Part shown: one piece after another, positions 16,038 through 24,288 of the stretch
How the letters are laid out: every line of letters begins with the position of its first letter
Numbering within the stretch: position 1 is the stretch's first letter
Source of the DNA: Erythrobacter sp. ANT-B3C2
Lineage (GTDB): Bacteria > Pseudomonadota > Alphaproteobacteria > Sphingomonadales > Sphingomonadaceae
Direction: 5' to 3'
Assembly: GCA_001683845.1 (NCBI GenBank)
Contig: LXQI01000009.1
Coordinates: forward strand, 1 to 64,000
Length of the DNA stretch: 64,000 nucleotides
Program-made: the position numbers and the translations under genes
The notes under the pieces: generated by a model
Seen by the model: only the letters and a program-made list of their open reading frames with translations
Told to the model about the DNA's origin: nothing
The model's database searches: none

Positions 16038-17507
16038 TTATCTGGCGATCTGCGCCAGCGGCGGCAAGGGATGGAATGCCCATTGGTTGGCGGCGAATCC
16101 GTCAATTCCGCTGCGCACCAGCGACCAGCGCAGCGGCTGGCCGAAGGGAATGTAGAGGTTGGCCAGCGTCAGCTCGGCCTCGGCTTCCGCCAGCAGCGCA
16201 GCGCGGGCGCCGGCATCGGGCATGAGATTGGCCTGTTCAACCAGGAAGTCGACCTCCTCATCGCATGGGCCACCGCCCATCGAGCAGTGGAACTGGTTGA
16301 GAAACCAGCGCGGTTCCGCATAACGAGCCACGCGATCGACCAGCACGAGATCGGCATCCGCGCGGCCGGACGAACGGACGAGCACGACGCCGATTGCCGC
16401 GAGCTGGTCGGCCAGCTGGCGAAACAGCATGTCGAAGCCGGACGAACGGGGCATGGCAAGCGACACGCGAGCCCCGGCACCGCCATTGGCCGCCCGCCAG
16501 GCGGTAATGCGGCGAGCGGCGAGTGCACGGCGCTCCTCCATTGTCAGGTCGCCCCAACGTTCGACGATGTAGCCCGGATCTCCCGGCAGGTTGGGCGGGA
16601 CCACGCGCGTGGTCGGGATCCAGCCGCCGATCCCGAACGGAGAGATCAGCGCCGGACGGTCGATCGCCATCGCGATCGCCTCGCGCCGGGGCGCATCGGC
16701 CAGCACGCCCGTTGCGCGCCGGACCTGCAGCCCGAACAGACCGAGCGTGGGATCGATCCGCACCGTGCCGCGCGACAGGGGCCCGGTATCCGCCAATGGC
16801 CAGGTTCCGAGCCGTCCGCCGAGCACAAGGTCCAGCCGGCCCGCGTCGAACCCGTCGATCGCCTCCTGCGCACTGGCGACCGTGAGCGCGATCGGCCGCA
16901 CTCGCTCGCGCCATTCCTCGTCATCGGGCAGCCCGCGTTCGGAAGGGGGCTTGAGCGCCAGCACGGCGCCGCGGCCCCGCTGTTCCAGCAGCATCGGGCC
17001 GGTGCCGCCTGGTTCGCGGGTGAGCGCCATTTCGGGCTGGGCGAGTATCTGCAGAAGCGTTGGCGCGGGGCTCGACAGCCGGATCTCCACCACGCGCCCG
17101 GCCATCGCGCGAACATCGCGGATGGGCTCCAGATCGAGCGCGAGTGCGGTGCCGTCCAGTTCGCGGATCAGGCTGGCCATTTCGTTGCGCACACTTTCCG
17201 CAGAGAGATCGGTGCCGTCCGGCCAGCTTCCGTCTCGCAGCCGGAAGATGAAACTCATCCCATCACCGGTGACGATCCAGCGATCGGCGAGGCCGGGAAT
17301 GATCTCACCCTGCGCGTTGAAGCCGACGAGTCCCTCTTGGGACGCGGCGCGCATGTGCCGCGCGCCCGAAGACAGGCGCAGGTCGGCGGCGAGCGTGCCT
17401 TCGGGCGAGTCGATAAAGGCGATGGCCAGCGCGCCCTCGTCACTCCGACCGCAGCCCGTCAGTGCCAGTGCGGCAGCGAGCGAAAGAAGGACCAGCCGCG
17501 GTGTCAT
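16038..17507 (-). CDS. ABC transporter substrate-binding lipoprotein (SBP family 5, peptide/nickel type)
   Basis: The 489-residue product starts with a lipoprotein signal, LLSLAAALALTGCGRS, lipobox LTGC. The body fits family 5 oligopeptide/nickel binding proteins: EGLVGFNAQGEIIPGLADRW, FRLRDGSWPDGTDLSAESV, then a late RRATGVLADAPRREAIAMAIDR segment. No permease or ATPase genes are adjacent, so it is either an orphan binding protein or works with a transporter elsewhere; the ligand cannot be inferred. The DUF4112 gene is immediately downstream. Confidence 0.85.
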   Translation of the reverse strand: MTPRLVLLSLAAALALTGCGRSDEGALAIAFIDSPEGTLAADLRLSSGARHMRAASQEGLVGFNAQGEIIPGLADRWIVTGDGMSFIFRLRDGSWPDGTDLSAESVRNEMASLIRELDGTALALDLEPIRDVRAMAGRVVEIRLSSPAPTLLQILAQPEMALTREPGGTGPMLLEQRGRGAVLALKPPSERGLPDDEEWRERVRPIALTVASAQEAIDGFDAGRLDLVLGGRLGTWPLADTGPLSRGTVRIDPTLGLFGLQVRRATGVLADAPRREAIAMAIDRPALISPFGIGGWIPTTRVVPPNLPGDPGYIVERWGDLTMEERRALAARRITAWRAANGGAGARVSLAMPRSSGFDMLFRQLADQLAAIGVVLVRSSGRADADLVLVDRVARYAEPRWFLNQFHCSMGGGPCDEEVDFLVEQANLMPDAGARAALLAEAEAELTLANLYIPFGQPLRWSLVRSGIDGFAANQWAFHPLPPLAQIAR

Positions 17508-17564
17508 CGCCCGGGCGCATTAGAGGCGGCGGGGCGCAGCATCAACCGGCCCGCGCCTCGCGAG

Positions 17565-17939
17565 TCAGATCTTGCGGAGCTTGTCGGGATCCGTCACGGG
17601 CGGGGTGGTAACTTGAGCGCGGGCAAATCGCGGCCCTTCGTAGTCTTGCGCATCGGCGACGGGCGATCGGGCGGCGAGGGGATCGACCTCTTCCAGGAAG
17701 GCGATCCCAAAGCGGCTATCCTGCTTCCAGGCAACGGTGCCCTCGACCCAGCCGATATGGCGCAGTTCGACCAACACCGGCGCGCCCCGCTGAACCCTGA
17801 CGTCACCTTCCGCCATCAGCCCGCGTGCGGAGAGGTTGCGGATCTTGACCCGGTGTACCGCATCGAGTCCATCAATGCGCAGCTGCGCATTAAGGAAAAG
17901 GCTATCGCGCCTGGATTGGCGTGGTTCGTTCGTGTTCAT
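17565..17939 (-). CDS. PilZ domain protein
   Basis: The 124-residue protein consists mostly of one PilZ domain, which binds cyclic di-GMP. The expected motifs are RRDSLFLNAQL (the RxxxR-like box, partly degenerate) near residue 10 and NLSARGLMAEG (the [D/N]xSxxG box) near residue 37. The C-terminal tail is likely disordered. The second Arg of the classical RxxxR is not clearly present, so c-di-GMP binding is likely but not assured. It stands alone between the lipoprotein gene and dksA. Confidence 0.85.
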   Translation of the reverse strand: MNTNEPRQSRRDSLFLNAQLRIDGLDAVHRVKIRNLSARGLMAEGDVRVQRGAPVLVELRHIGWVEGTVAWKQDSRFGIAFLEEVDPLAARSPVADAQDYEGPRFARAQVTTPPVTDPDKLRKI

Positions 17940-18093
17940 CCGCTACGCCCGTTGACCCTTGTGAGCCCCGTCGGCCTGCTGCCGGCGGCGGCGCCCCGGA
18001 GCAATCCGCCCCGGCGCAGAAGCCGGGTTGAGCCCGTATGCTTAAATGTAAGTTAACGGGGCAAGTGTCTTGCCGCAAGCGTCCCAAATCAGA

Positions 18094-18552
18094 TCAGTCG
18101 TCGCGCGAGATCTTTTCGCGTCGCTCATGCGCCTGCTGCGCTTCCACTGTCATTGTGGCGATGGGCCGGGCAATCAGGCGATTGATGCCGATCGGCTCGC
18201 CGGTGGCTTCGCACCAGCCATATTCGCCCTCGTCGATCCGGCGCATTGCTGAATCGATCTTGGCAATCAGCTTGCGCTGCCGGTCACGGGTGCGCAGCTC
18301 GATGCCCCAGTCGGTTTCGCTCGAAGCGCGATCGGTGAGGTCCGGTTCGCGAATCGGACCGTCCTGCAGCAGCTGGAGCGTGTTTTCGGACGCGCTGAGG
18401 ATCGACTTTTTCCATTCGAGCAGCAGAACCCGAAAATAATTCAACTGCTGGGCCGACATGTACTCTTCGTCCTCGCCGGGAGCATAGTCCCGGTCGAGAG
18501 CACGCTTGGCTTTGGCCAAGATGTCAATTTCGTCCCCCGAGTTCGAGGCCAT
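18094..18552 (-). CDS. dksA: RNA polymerase-binding transcription factor DksA, zinc-finger-degenerate type
   Basis: DksA binds the secondary channel of RNA polymerase and acts with ppGpp. I chose the ATG at 18552 (GGAG 7 bases upstream; 152 residues). An ATG 15 bases earlier at 18567 has AGGAG but only 4 bases of spacing and remains possible. The coiled-coil tip region is QQLNYFRVLLLEWKKSIL. The zinc-finger region reads YGWCEATGEPIGINRLIARP and keeps only one Cys, a pattern seen in alphaproteobacterial DksA. It ends in the usual EAQQAHERREK. Confidence 0.92.
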   Translation of the reverse strand: MASNSGDEIDILAKAKRALDRDYAPGEDEEYMSAQQLNYFRVLLLEWKKSILSASENTLQLLQDGPIREPDLTDRASSETDWGIELRTRDRQRKLIAKIDSAMRRIDEGEYGWCEATGEPIGINRLIARPIATMTVEAQQAHERREKISRDD

Positions 18553-18860
18553 TTGCGAACTCCGCATGCCACTCCTGCCCTTCGGCACGGGCGGCCGACG
18601 CACCTGTGTCGCCCGTGCCCGTCGCCGGCCCGCGCTGGCTGGCGCGGCCTATACGGGCAGCGCGAATCCGGCACAAGCGGCAATCCCGGCTCGTGCCTAG
18701 ATGGCTCACGATGAAGCGCAGCCGAACGGGGCTTTGCCTAGCAAGTGCCTGCAGGTGGCCCCTTTTCCGCTGGTCTCGCCGTTAACCGAATCTTGACCAT
18801 GTTCGGCAAAACTCTGTCCAGCACGAGGGCACGGGGGGTGCTCCGAAATGGAGGTGCAGG
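18553..18860. other. Divergent intergenic region between dksA and the Sel1-repeat gene
   Basis: No gene is supported. It must hold the promoters for dksA (minus) and the Sel1 gene (plus). GTTAACCGAATCTTGACC near 18780-18799 contains a GANTC methylation site and a TTGACC box that could be a -35 element, but I could not pair it with a convincing -10. Confidence 0.4.
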
Positions 18861-19187
18861 ATGACTGGCATGAACATGGAGCAGATCACCGATCACCACG
18901 GCACCTCCGCGATGGCTGGGATGCGCATCGCCCGGGCGATCGGTGCGGCCGAGCGCGACAGCACTGCGTGCTTCGAACTGGGCGTGGCCTTCTCGGCCGG
19001 GAGCCATGGCGTGGAGTGCGACCTGATCGAGGCGCATATGTGGTTCAACCTCGCCGCCGCGCGGGGTCATGAGGATGCGGCCGATTACCGCGCAGAGATT
19101 GCCGGCGACCTGAACGCGCGTGAAATTGCCGAGGCACAACGCCGGGCGCGCCAGTGGCTCGCGGCAAGCCACCGCCGAGCGGCCTGA
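18861..19187 (+). CDS. Sel1-like repeat protein
   Basis: The 108-residue protein begins at the ATG at 18861, with GGAGG 6 bases before. Residues ~35-80 hold one Sel1/TPR-like unit: CFELGVAFSAG, VECDLIEAHMWFNLAAARGHEDA, the last being the Sel1 consensus AxxWFxxAAxxGH. It has no signal peptide. A role in protein-protein contacts is likely from the family. The next gene is convergent, 13 bases away. Confidence 0.82.
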   Translation: MTGMNMEQITDHHGTSAMAGMRIARAIGAAERDSTACFELGVAFSAGSHGVECDLIEAHMWFNLAAARGHEDAADYRAEIAGDLNAREIAEAQRRARQWLAASHRRAA

Positions 19188-19200
19188 GCGCGCCTCCCGC

Positions 19201-20352
19201 TTACCCGATCTTGCGAAACGGCATGCGCTCGCCCAGCACCAGCTGGTCTGCCGCGATGCCGCACCGCTCCTGCTCGAGGTAATCGGCGATGGCGGCGCGC
19301 AGGCCCGGATCGACGATATGGTGCATCGAGACGGTCTGCACCGGCTCGTAGCCGCGGGCCAGCTTGTGCCCACCCTGCGCGCCCGCTTCGACCCGATCGA
19401 GGCCGCGCTCGATCGCAGCATCGATTGCCTGATAATAGCAGAGCTCGAAATGGAGGAAGGGCTTGTCCACCAAGCAGCCCCAGTAGCGGCCATAAAGCGC
19501 TTCGGGCCCCATGAAATTGAGCGCGCCGGCAATCGGGCGGGCGCCATCGAAGGCCAGCACCAGCAGTACCTGCTCGCCCATGCGCTCACCGATCAGTTCG
19601 AAAGCGGCGCGGGTGAGATAGGGGCGGCCCCATTTGCGCACGCCGGTATCCTGGTAGAACAGCCAGAAGGCATCCCAGTGTTCGGAGCGGATCTCGGCAC
19701 CGGAGAACGCGCGGATGGTCACTCTCTCCTGCGCAGCGGCCCGCTCCTTGCGCAGGTCCTTGCGCTTGCGCGAGGCGAGCGCGCCGAGGAAATCTTCAAA
19801 GCTGGCATAGCCGCGATTGTGCCAGTGGAACTGGATATCGCTGCGGCGGAGCCAGCCGGCGGCCTCGAACAGCGGGATCTGCGCCGGATCGACAAATGTC
19901 GCGTGCGCGGAGGAGAAGCCGTTATCCTCGCACAATTGCTCGGCTGTGCGCAGCAGCGGGGCGGCGAGATTTTCATTCGAGAGCAGCAGCCGCGGGCCGG
20001 TCGCTGGGGTAAATGGGGCGGCGATCTGCAGCTTGGGATAGTAGGCGCCGCCCGCGCGCTGCCACGCTTCGGCCCAAGCGTGATCGAACACATATTCGCC
20101 CTGGCTGTGGCTTTTGGCATAGGCCGGCAGCGCGGCGAGCAGACGGGCAGACCCATCCGCCCCGCTCTGCTCTACAACCAGCGGCGCCGGGGCCCAGCCG
20201 GTTCCAGGGCCGACACTGTGAGAATCCTCCAGCGCCGTGAGAAAAGCGTGGCGCATGAACGGATGTTCGGTGCCCGCCAGCGCATCCCAGGCCTTCTGTT
20301 GCAGCGAGCCGACCGATGGGGCAACCCGCGCGGTAAGAGTGCCGTGCGCCAT
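19201..20352 (-). CDS. GNAT-fold N-acyltransferase, peptidogalycan/FemAB-like (COG3146)
   Basis: The 383-residue product matches the conserved proteobacterial family often labelled peptidogalycan biosynthesis or GNAT family N-acetyltransferase. Signatures are HPFMRHAFLTALEDSHSVG near the N-terminus, SRKRKDLRKERAAA near the middle, and GRYWGCLVDKPFLHFELCYYQ followed by EAGAQGGHKLARGYEP near the C-terminus. Substrate is unknown. It has no signal or membrane segment. It precedes, in transcription sense follows, the RidA-HAD-DUF3572 unit by 46 bases and could be its last gene. Confidence 0.88.
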   Translation of the reverse strand: MAHGTLTARVAPSVGSLQQKAWDALAGTEHPFMRHAFLTALEDSHSVGPGTGWAPAPLVVEQSGADGSARLLAALPAYAKSHSQGEYVFDHAWAEAWQRAGGAYYPKLQIAAPFTPATGPRLLLSNENLAAPLLRTAEQLCEDNGFSSAHATFVDPAQIPLFEAAGWLRRSDIQFHWHNRGYASFEDFLGALASRKRKDLRKERAAAQERVTIRAFSGAEIRSEHWDAFWLFYQDTGVRKWGRPYLTRAAFELIGERMGEQVLLVLAFDGARPIAGALNFMGPEALYGRYWGCLVDKPFLHFELCYYQAIDAAIERGLDRVEAGAQGGHKLARGYEPVQTVSMHHIVDPGLRAAIADYLEQERCGIAADQLVLGERMPFRKIG

Positions 20353-20398
20353 GGCGGACCGTTAGAACCTCAGGCCTGATTGTGCGAGCATGCCGCGC

Positions 20399-20860
20399 TC
20401 AGCCGGGCGAAAGGGCGACAATCGCATCGACCTCGACGAGCGCTCCGAGGGGCAGCGTGGGTACGCCGACAGCACTGCGGGCGTGCCGGCCGGCATCGCC
20501 GAACACCGAGAACATCAGATCGGAGGCGCCGTTGGCGACCTTCGGTTGGTCGGTGAAATCGGGTGCCGAGCAAACAAAGGCGCCGAGCTTGACGATGCGC
20601 GCAACGCGATCGAGCCCGACCGCAGCTTCGAGCTGGGCGAGGATCATCAGCCCGCAGGCGTGGGCGGCTTCGATACCCCGATCGAGCGTCGGTCCCTCGC
20701 CCAGGCGGCCGGTGACCAGCTGGCCGCCGATGAAGGGGAGCTGCCCCGATACGTAGGCGAGATCACCGGCGACGACCACCGGCACGTAGCTGGCGACCGG
20801 CGCAGCGGCTTGCGGGAGGGTGAGGCCGAGTTCGGCAAGGCGGGCGTGGATCATCGTCAT
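20399..20860 (-). CDS. RidA family protein
   Basis: RidA proteins deaminate reactive enamine/imine intermediates or act as related small-molecule enzymes. The ATG at 20860 follows GGAG 7 bases upstream and gives 153 residues. The YjgH/RidA pattern is visible: PQAAAPVASYVPVVVAGDLAYVSGQLPF, then RLGEGPTLDRGIEAAHACGLMILAQL, and PTLPLGALVEVDAIVAL at the C-terminus. The start overlaps the HAD gene by 4 bases, so the two are translationally coupled. Confidence 0.93.
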   Translation of the reverse strand: MTMIHARLAELGLTLPQAAAPVASYVPVVVAGDLAYVSGQLPFIGGQLVTGRLGEGPTLDRGIEAAHACGLMILAQLEAAVGLDRVARIVKLGAFVCSAPDFTDQPKVANGASDLMFSVFGDAGRHARSAVGVPTLPLGALVEVDAIVALSPG

Positions 20861-21483
20861 CGTTGTTCTCCATGAAGGCGCTCGAGCAGCCATGGCAGCG
20901 CCTCTTGCCAATTGTCGATCCGGGCATGGGCGTGGCCATCGCGCAGGGCGCAGGGGATCTGGCCGGCAATCGCCGGTTCGCCGCAGAAGTGGAGGCGACC
21001 GATGGTGGGCTGCATTTCGGCGGCAGAGGCGTGGTGCTGGGCGAGATCGTCGATGAACACTGCCGGCCGTTCGCGCCCGAGGTCCTGGACGATGCGCCGG
21101 ATCGCAGCACCCTTGGGGCCCTGATTGGTGTAAACCGGGGCATCAATCCCCACAGCGAGGAGCTGAGCCCGGCGGCTTTCGCTGAACCGATCCTGCAAAT
21201 TCGTCAGCACCACCACATCGGCCTCGCGCTGAAGCTCGACGATAGCGGCGACAGCGCCCTCGATCGGCGTCTGGTTCGCCATCTGGCTATCGAAGAACGC
21301 GTGCAGGTAAGGCCAGATCTCCTCTTCGGCCAGCGGTTCACCGGTAGTGCGGCGCAACGAGTGGCGGAAGGGCTCGCCATGGAGCAGAAACTCGACCGCG
21401 TGCTCCTCGGCCAGCCAGTCGCGGAAGTGGCGCGCCATGTGCAGCAGCACCTCGTCGCAATCGGTGACAACCAGCGGACGCAT
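20857..21483 (-). CDS. HAD family hydrolase
   Basis: The 208-residue product starts at the ATG at 21483, overlapping the DUF3572 stop (ATGA). Motif I is VVTDCDEVLLHM (Asp-x-Asp replaced by DCDE), motif II is VVLTNLQD, and the later Lys and Asp motifs fit QGPKGAAIRR and PAVFIDDLAQHHASA. This makes it a haloacid-dehalogenase-type phosphatase or hydrolase of unknown substrate. It is embedded in a DUF3572-HAD-RidA run with 4-base or smaller overlaps. Confidence 0.9.
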   Translation of the reverse strand: MRPLVVTDCDEVLLHMARHFRDWLAEEHAVEFLLHGEPFRHSLRRTTGEPLAEEEIWPYLHAFFDSQMANQTPIEGAVAAIVELQREADVVVLTNLQDRFSESRRAQLLAVGIDAPVYTNQGPKGAAIRRIVQDLGRERPAVFIDDLAQHHASAAEMQPTIGRLHFCGEPAIAGQIPCALRDGHAHARIDNWQEALPWLLERLHGEQR

Positions 21484-21770
21484 CAGGCGAGGCTTTGGCG
21501 GGCAGCGACGAGCGCAGCGGGACTGGTGCCGAGCGCCTCGGCGGCAGCGGTGAGATCGGGCTCGTGCGCGGCAAGGAAATCGAGCACCGCCATCAGCGTG
21601 GGGGCCAGCACGTGGGGGTCGGCGAGCGAGGCGCGCAGGGCTTCGGGGCTGAGCCCGGTGAGATCGAGCAGGCGCTGGGCGCGCGCCTGATCGGCGAGCA
21701 CCCAGCCGAGCGCGCCGAGGGCAAGCGCGATGGCATCGGGTGCGGGCTGATCGGGGTCGCGGAGAGGCAT
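21483..21770 (-). CDS. DUF3572 family protein
   Basis: The 95-residue protein is a small helical alphaproteobacterial family member: DAIALALGALGWVLADQARAQRLLDLTGLSPEALR is typical, and the C-terminus (LDFLAAHEPDLTAAAEALG) completes the domain. Function is unknown. It is the first gene of the tightly overlapping DUF3572-HAD-RidA run and is divergent from the acyl carrier protein gene, sharing a ~155-base promoter interval. Confidence 0.88.
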   Translation of the reverse strand: MPLRDPDQPAPDAIALALGALGWVLADQARAQRLLDLTGLSPEALRASLADPHVLAPTLMAVLDFLAAHEPDLTAAAEALGTSPAALVAARQSLA

Positions 21771-21925
21771 ATGGGGCGGTCAATGGGGATGCCGGCGCCG
21801 CTTGTCGAGTGCGGGCAGCCGGTCGGATCTCCCGGCGAGCCGTTGCGGCGCGCTGGACAGGCACGCTTGACAGGCAGGGCGGCAAGGGCTTTGCCCATCG
21901 CCTGCTGCACTAGGAGCCTGCCGCC

Positions 21926-22168
21926 ATGGACCGCGCCGAAACCGACAGTCGCATCCGGGCGCTGATCGAACCGTTCAACAAGAAAAACATTCAGGTGGCC
22001 GAGGGCACGACGTTCTCCGGCGACCTCGAGTTCGACAGCCTGACGGTCATGGATTTCGTGGCCGCGATCGAGGACGAGTTCGACATCATCATCAGCATGA
22101 ACCAGCAGGCCGAGATCGAGACCTACGGCGAACTGGTGAGTGCGGTCTGCTCGCAGGCGGGCAAGTGA
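21926..22168 (+). CDS. Acyl carrier protein of the sphingolipid (spt) locus
   Basis: The 80-residue protein has the phosphopantetheine attachment motif LEFDSLTVMDFV with Ser38, and the acidic helix II typical of carrier proteins. Seven bases separate it from spt, so it is almost certainly a dedicated carrier that delivers the fatty acyl chain to serine palmitoyltransferase; adjacent acp-spt pairs are known in Caulobacter and sphingomonads. It differs from the housekeeping AcpP and is not annotated as acpP. Confidence 0.92.
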   Translation: MDRAETDSRIRALIEPFNKKNIQVAEGTTFSGDLEFDSLTVMDFVAAIEDEFDIIISMNQQAEIETYGELVSAVCSQAGK

Positions 22169-22175
22169 GGGCGCG

Positions 22176-23426
22176 ATGAGCGAAGGCGTGGCCGAGGCCG
22201 ATCAGCCGATCGAAAGGGTTGGGGGAGCTCCCGACCTGATGTCCAAGTTCGACCCGGTGATCGCCACCCGCGAGGCGCTGCTGGCGGGCGGGGTGGAAGA
22301 CCCCTTCTCGCTGGTGATGGAACGGGTGCTGAGCCCGACCAAAGCGATTTGCAACGGGCGCGATACGATCCTGCTCGGCACTTACAATTACATGGGCATG
22401 ACCTTCGACCCCGACGTGATCGCGGCCGGGGAACGCGCGCTGGCGGATTTCGGCAGTGGGACCACCGGGAGCCGCGTGCTCAATGGCACCTATCAAGGCC
22501 ACCGCGATGTGGAGGACGCTCTGCGCGAGTTCTACGCCATGGACCACGCGATGGTGTTTTCCACCGGCTACCAGGCCAATCTGGGGATCATCAGCACGCT
22601 GGCCGGCAAGGGCGATTACATCGTCCTCGATATCGATTCGCATGCCAGCATCTGGGATGGCTGTGCGTTAGGAAATGCCGAAGTGGTGCCCTTTCGGCAC
22701 AACGACACGGAGGCGATGGTCAAGCGCCTCAAGCGCATTCCGGACGGCGCGGGCAAGCTGGTGGTGCTGGAGGGCGTTTATTCAATGCTCGGAGACGTAG
22801 CGCCGCTGCGCGAGATGGTGGGGGCAGCCAAGGAAGAGGGCGCGATGGTGCTGGTGGACGAGGCCCATTCGATGGGCTTCATCGGCGAGAACGGGCGCGG
22901 CGTGGCCGAGGACCAAGGTGTGCTGGACGAGGTCGATTTCGTGATCGGCACCTTTTCCAAAAGCGTGGGCACGGTGGGCGGGTTCTGCGTTTCGAACCAC
23001 CCGAAGTTCGAGATCCTGCGGCTGGTGTGCCGGCCCTATGTGTTCACCGCCAGCCTGCCGCCGAGCGTGGTGGCGACCGCCGCGACCAGCATTCGCAAAC
23101 TGATGCAGGCGGGCGACAAGCGCGCGGCGCTTTGGGCCAACTCGAAGCGCCTGCACGCGGGCCTGCGCGAATTGGGCTTCACGCTCGGCACCGAGGAGCC
23201 GCAGAGCGCGATTGTGGCGGTGATGATGCCCGACCTCGAACACGGGGCGATGATGTGGCAGGCGCTCTTGCACGAGGGGCTTTATGTAAACCTTGCGCGC
23301 CCCCCGGCCACACCCGCCAACATGACGCTGCTGCGCTGCTCCCTATGCGCCGAACATTCCGAGGAGGAGGTTGAGACCATCCTGGGCATGTTCGAGCGCG
23401 CCGGCAAGGCGGTGGGGATCATCTGA
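22176..23426 (+). CDS. spt: Serine palmitoyltransferase
   Basis: This PLP-dependent alpha-oxoamine synthase joins serine and a fatty acyl thioester to give 3-ketodihydrosphingosine, the first step of sphingolipid synthesis. The ATG at 22176 (after GAGGG) gives 416 residues, close to the Sphingomonas enzyme. Visible motifs include FGSGTTGSRVLNGTYQGHRDVEDALREFY, HASIWDG with the PLP-stacking His, VLVDEAHSMGFIGENGRG and the PLP lysine K262 in GTFSKSVGTVGGF. It is cytoplasmic and soluble in bacteria. It is directly downstream of its acyl carrier protein gene; later pathway genes are not in the window. Confidence 0.96.
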   Translation: MSEGVAEADQPIERVGGAPDLMSKFDPVIATREALLAGGVEDPFSLVMERVLSPTKAICNGRDTILLGTYNYMGMTFDPDVIAAGERALADFGSGTTGSRVLNGTYQGHRDVEDALREFYAMDHAMVFSTGYQANLGIISTLAGKGDYIVLDIDSHASIWDGCALGNAEVVPFRHNDTEAMVKRLKRIPDGAGKLVVLEGVYSMLGDVAPLREMVGAAKEEGAMVLVDEAHSMGFIGENGRGVAEDQGVLDEVDFVIGTFSKSVGTVGGFCVSNHPKFEILRLVCRPYVFTASLPPSVVATAATSIRKLMQAGDKRAALWANSKRLHAGLRELGFTLGTEEPQSAIVAVMMPDLEHGAMMWQALLHEGLYVNLARPPATPANMTLLRCSLCAEHSEEEVETILGMFERAGKAVGII

Positions 23427-23454
23427 ACCGCTTTGCGCCGAGCGCCGAGGTGGA

Positions 23455-24096
23455 TCAGATGCCAAGCGATCCCATCGTGGCGCTCTCGCAGCGATCCGCC
23501 GTTGCGCCTTCCCCGCGGTCGAGCAGGGTGAGCGCGAGGAAGCCGCCGATCACCAGCAGCACGAAGGCGGTGGTGACGTACGGCAGGTACTTGTCGATGA
23601 AGCGCTTGATCGGTGCACCGAACAGCCGGAACAGGATGCCCACGGTCATGAAGATGAGCCCGCGCCCGGCGATGCTGGCCAGGATGAAGGGCACCAGCGC
23701 CATTTCGATAAACCCGGCGGTGATCGTCAGCAGTTTGAACGGCACCGGCGTGGCGCCGGCAATGATGATCACCTCGACGTCGTATTCGCGCAGGTAGCAG
23801 GCGGCCTTCGGGAAGGCTTCGGTAAGGCCGAGCGCGGCGAGAAGCGCTTCACCCACCGCCTCGTAGAGGAAGTAGCCGATCGCATAACCGAACAGGCCGC
23901 CCAGCACCGAAGCGATGGTGCAGACGAGCGCGAAGCGGACCGCCTTGCGCGGTTCGGCCAGGCACATCAGCCCCAGCAGAGGGTGAGGCGGGATCGGGAA
24001 GAAGCTCGATTCGATGAACGATATGAGGGCCAGCCACCATTGCGCGTGCGGATGCGCCGACTTCTCCATCGTCCAATCATACAGACTGCGCAGCAT
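23455..24096 (-). CDS. YqaA family membrane protein (DedA/VTT superfamily)
   Basis: The 213-residue product has four to five predicted membrane helices and the VTT pattern FIESSFFPIPPHPLLG, then FGYAIGYFLYEAVGEAL and the re-entrant-loop-like GATPVPFKLLTITAGF. DedA/YqaA proteins are inner-membrane transporters or lipid-handling proteins. Its stop is 29 bases from the convergent spt stop. The C-terminal ~20 residues are unusually hydrophilic. Confidence 0.9.
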   Translation of the reverse strand: MLRSLYDWTMEKSAHPHAQWWLALISFIESSFFPIPPHPLLGLMCLAEPRKAVRFALVCTIASVLGGLFGYAIGYFLYEAVGEALLAALGLTEAFPKAACYLREYDVEVIIIAGATPVPFKLLTITAGFIEMALVPFILASIAGRGLIFMTVGILFRLFGAPIKRFIDKYLPYVTTAFVLLVIGGFLALTLLDRGEGATADRCESATMGSLGI

Positions 24097-24163
24097 CGAC
24101 CACCTCTGCCGAACCAGAAACGGCCCCTATGCGACGGGCACGTGCGACGCAAGGGCGATGCAT

Positions 24164-24214
24164 TCTAACCAAAACGGTTCTTCATCATTGACATCGTGAC
24201 GCTGTTTGGTTAGA
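24164..24214. promoter_or_regulatory. 10-bp inverted repeat TCTAACCAAA / TTTGGTTAGA upstream of the GTA cluster
   Basis: TCTAACCAAA (24164-24173) and TTTGGTTAGA (24205-24214) are perfect inverted arms separated by 31 bases, 75 bases before the first GTA gene. The region is AT-rich compared with its surroundings. It may be a binding site for a GTA regulator (such as a GafA- or CtrA-type factor) or form a transcript hairpin; I see no CtrA TTAA-N7-TTAA match. Confidence 0.5.
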
Positions 24215-24288
24215 GACAAGGAACATCGCGATCTTGCGATTCGGGGCACCGATCGCAGCGGTGTTGCTCCCCCACTTGGAGATCAGGC

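Noticed and set aside
16000-18056. Plus-strand 685-codon frame opposite the binding-protein and PilZ genes
   Set aside because: Shadow frame with Arg/Pro/Gly-rich low-complexity sequence, spanning three real genes on the other strand.
24097-24288. CtrA-type TTAA-N7-TTAA site upstream of the GTA cluster
   Set aside because: Only isolated TAACC-like half-sites occur; spacing does not fit the consensus.
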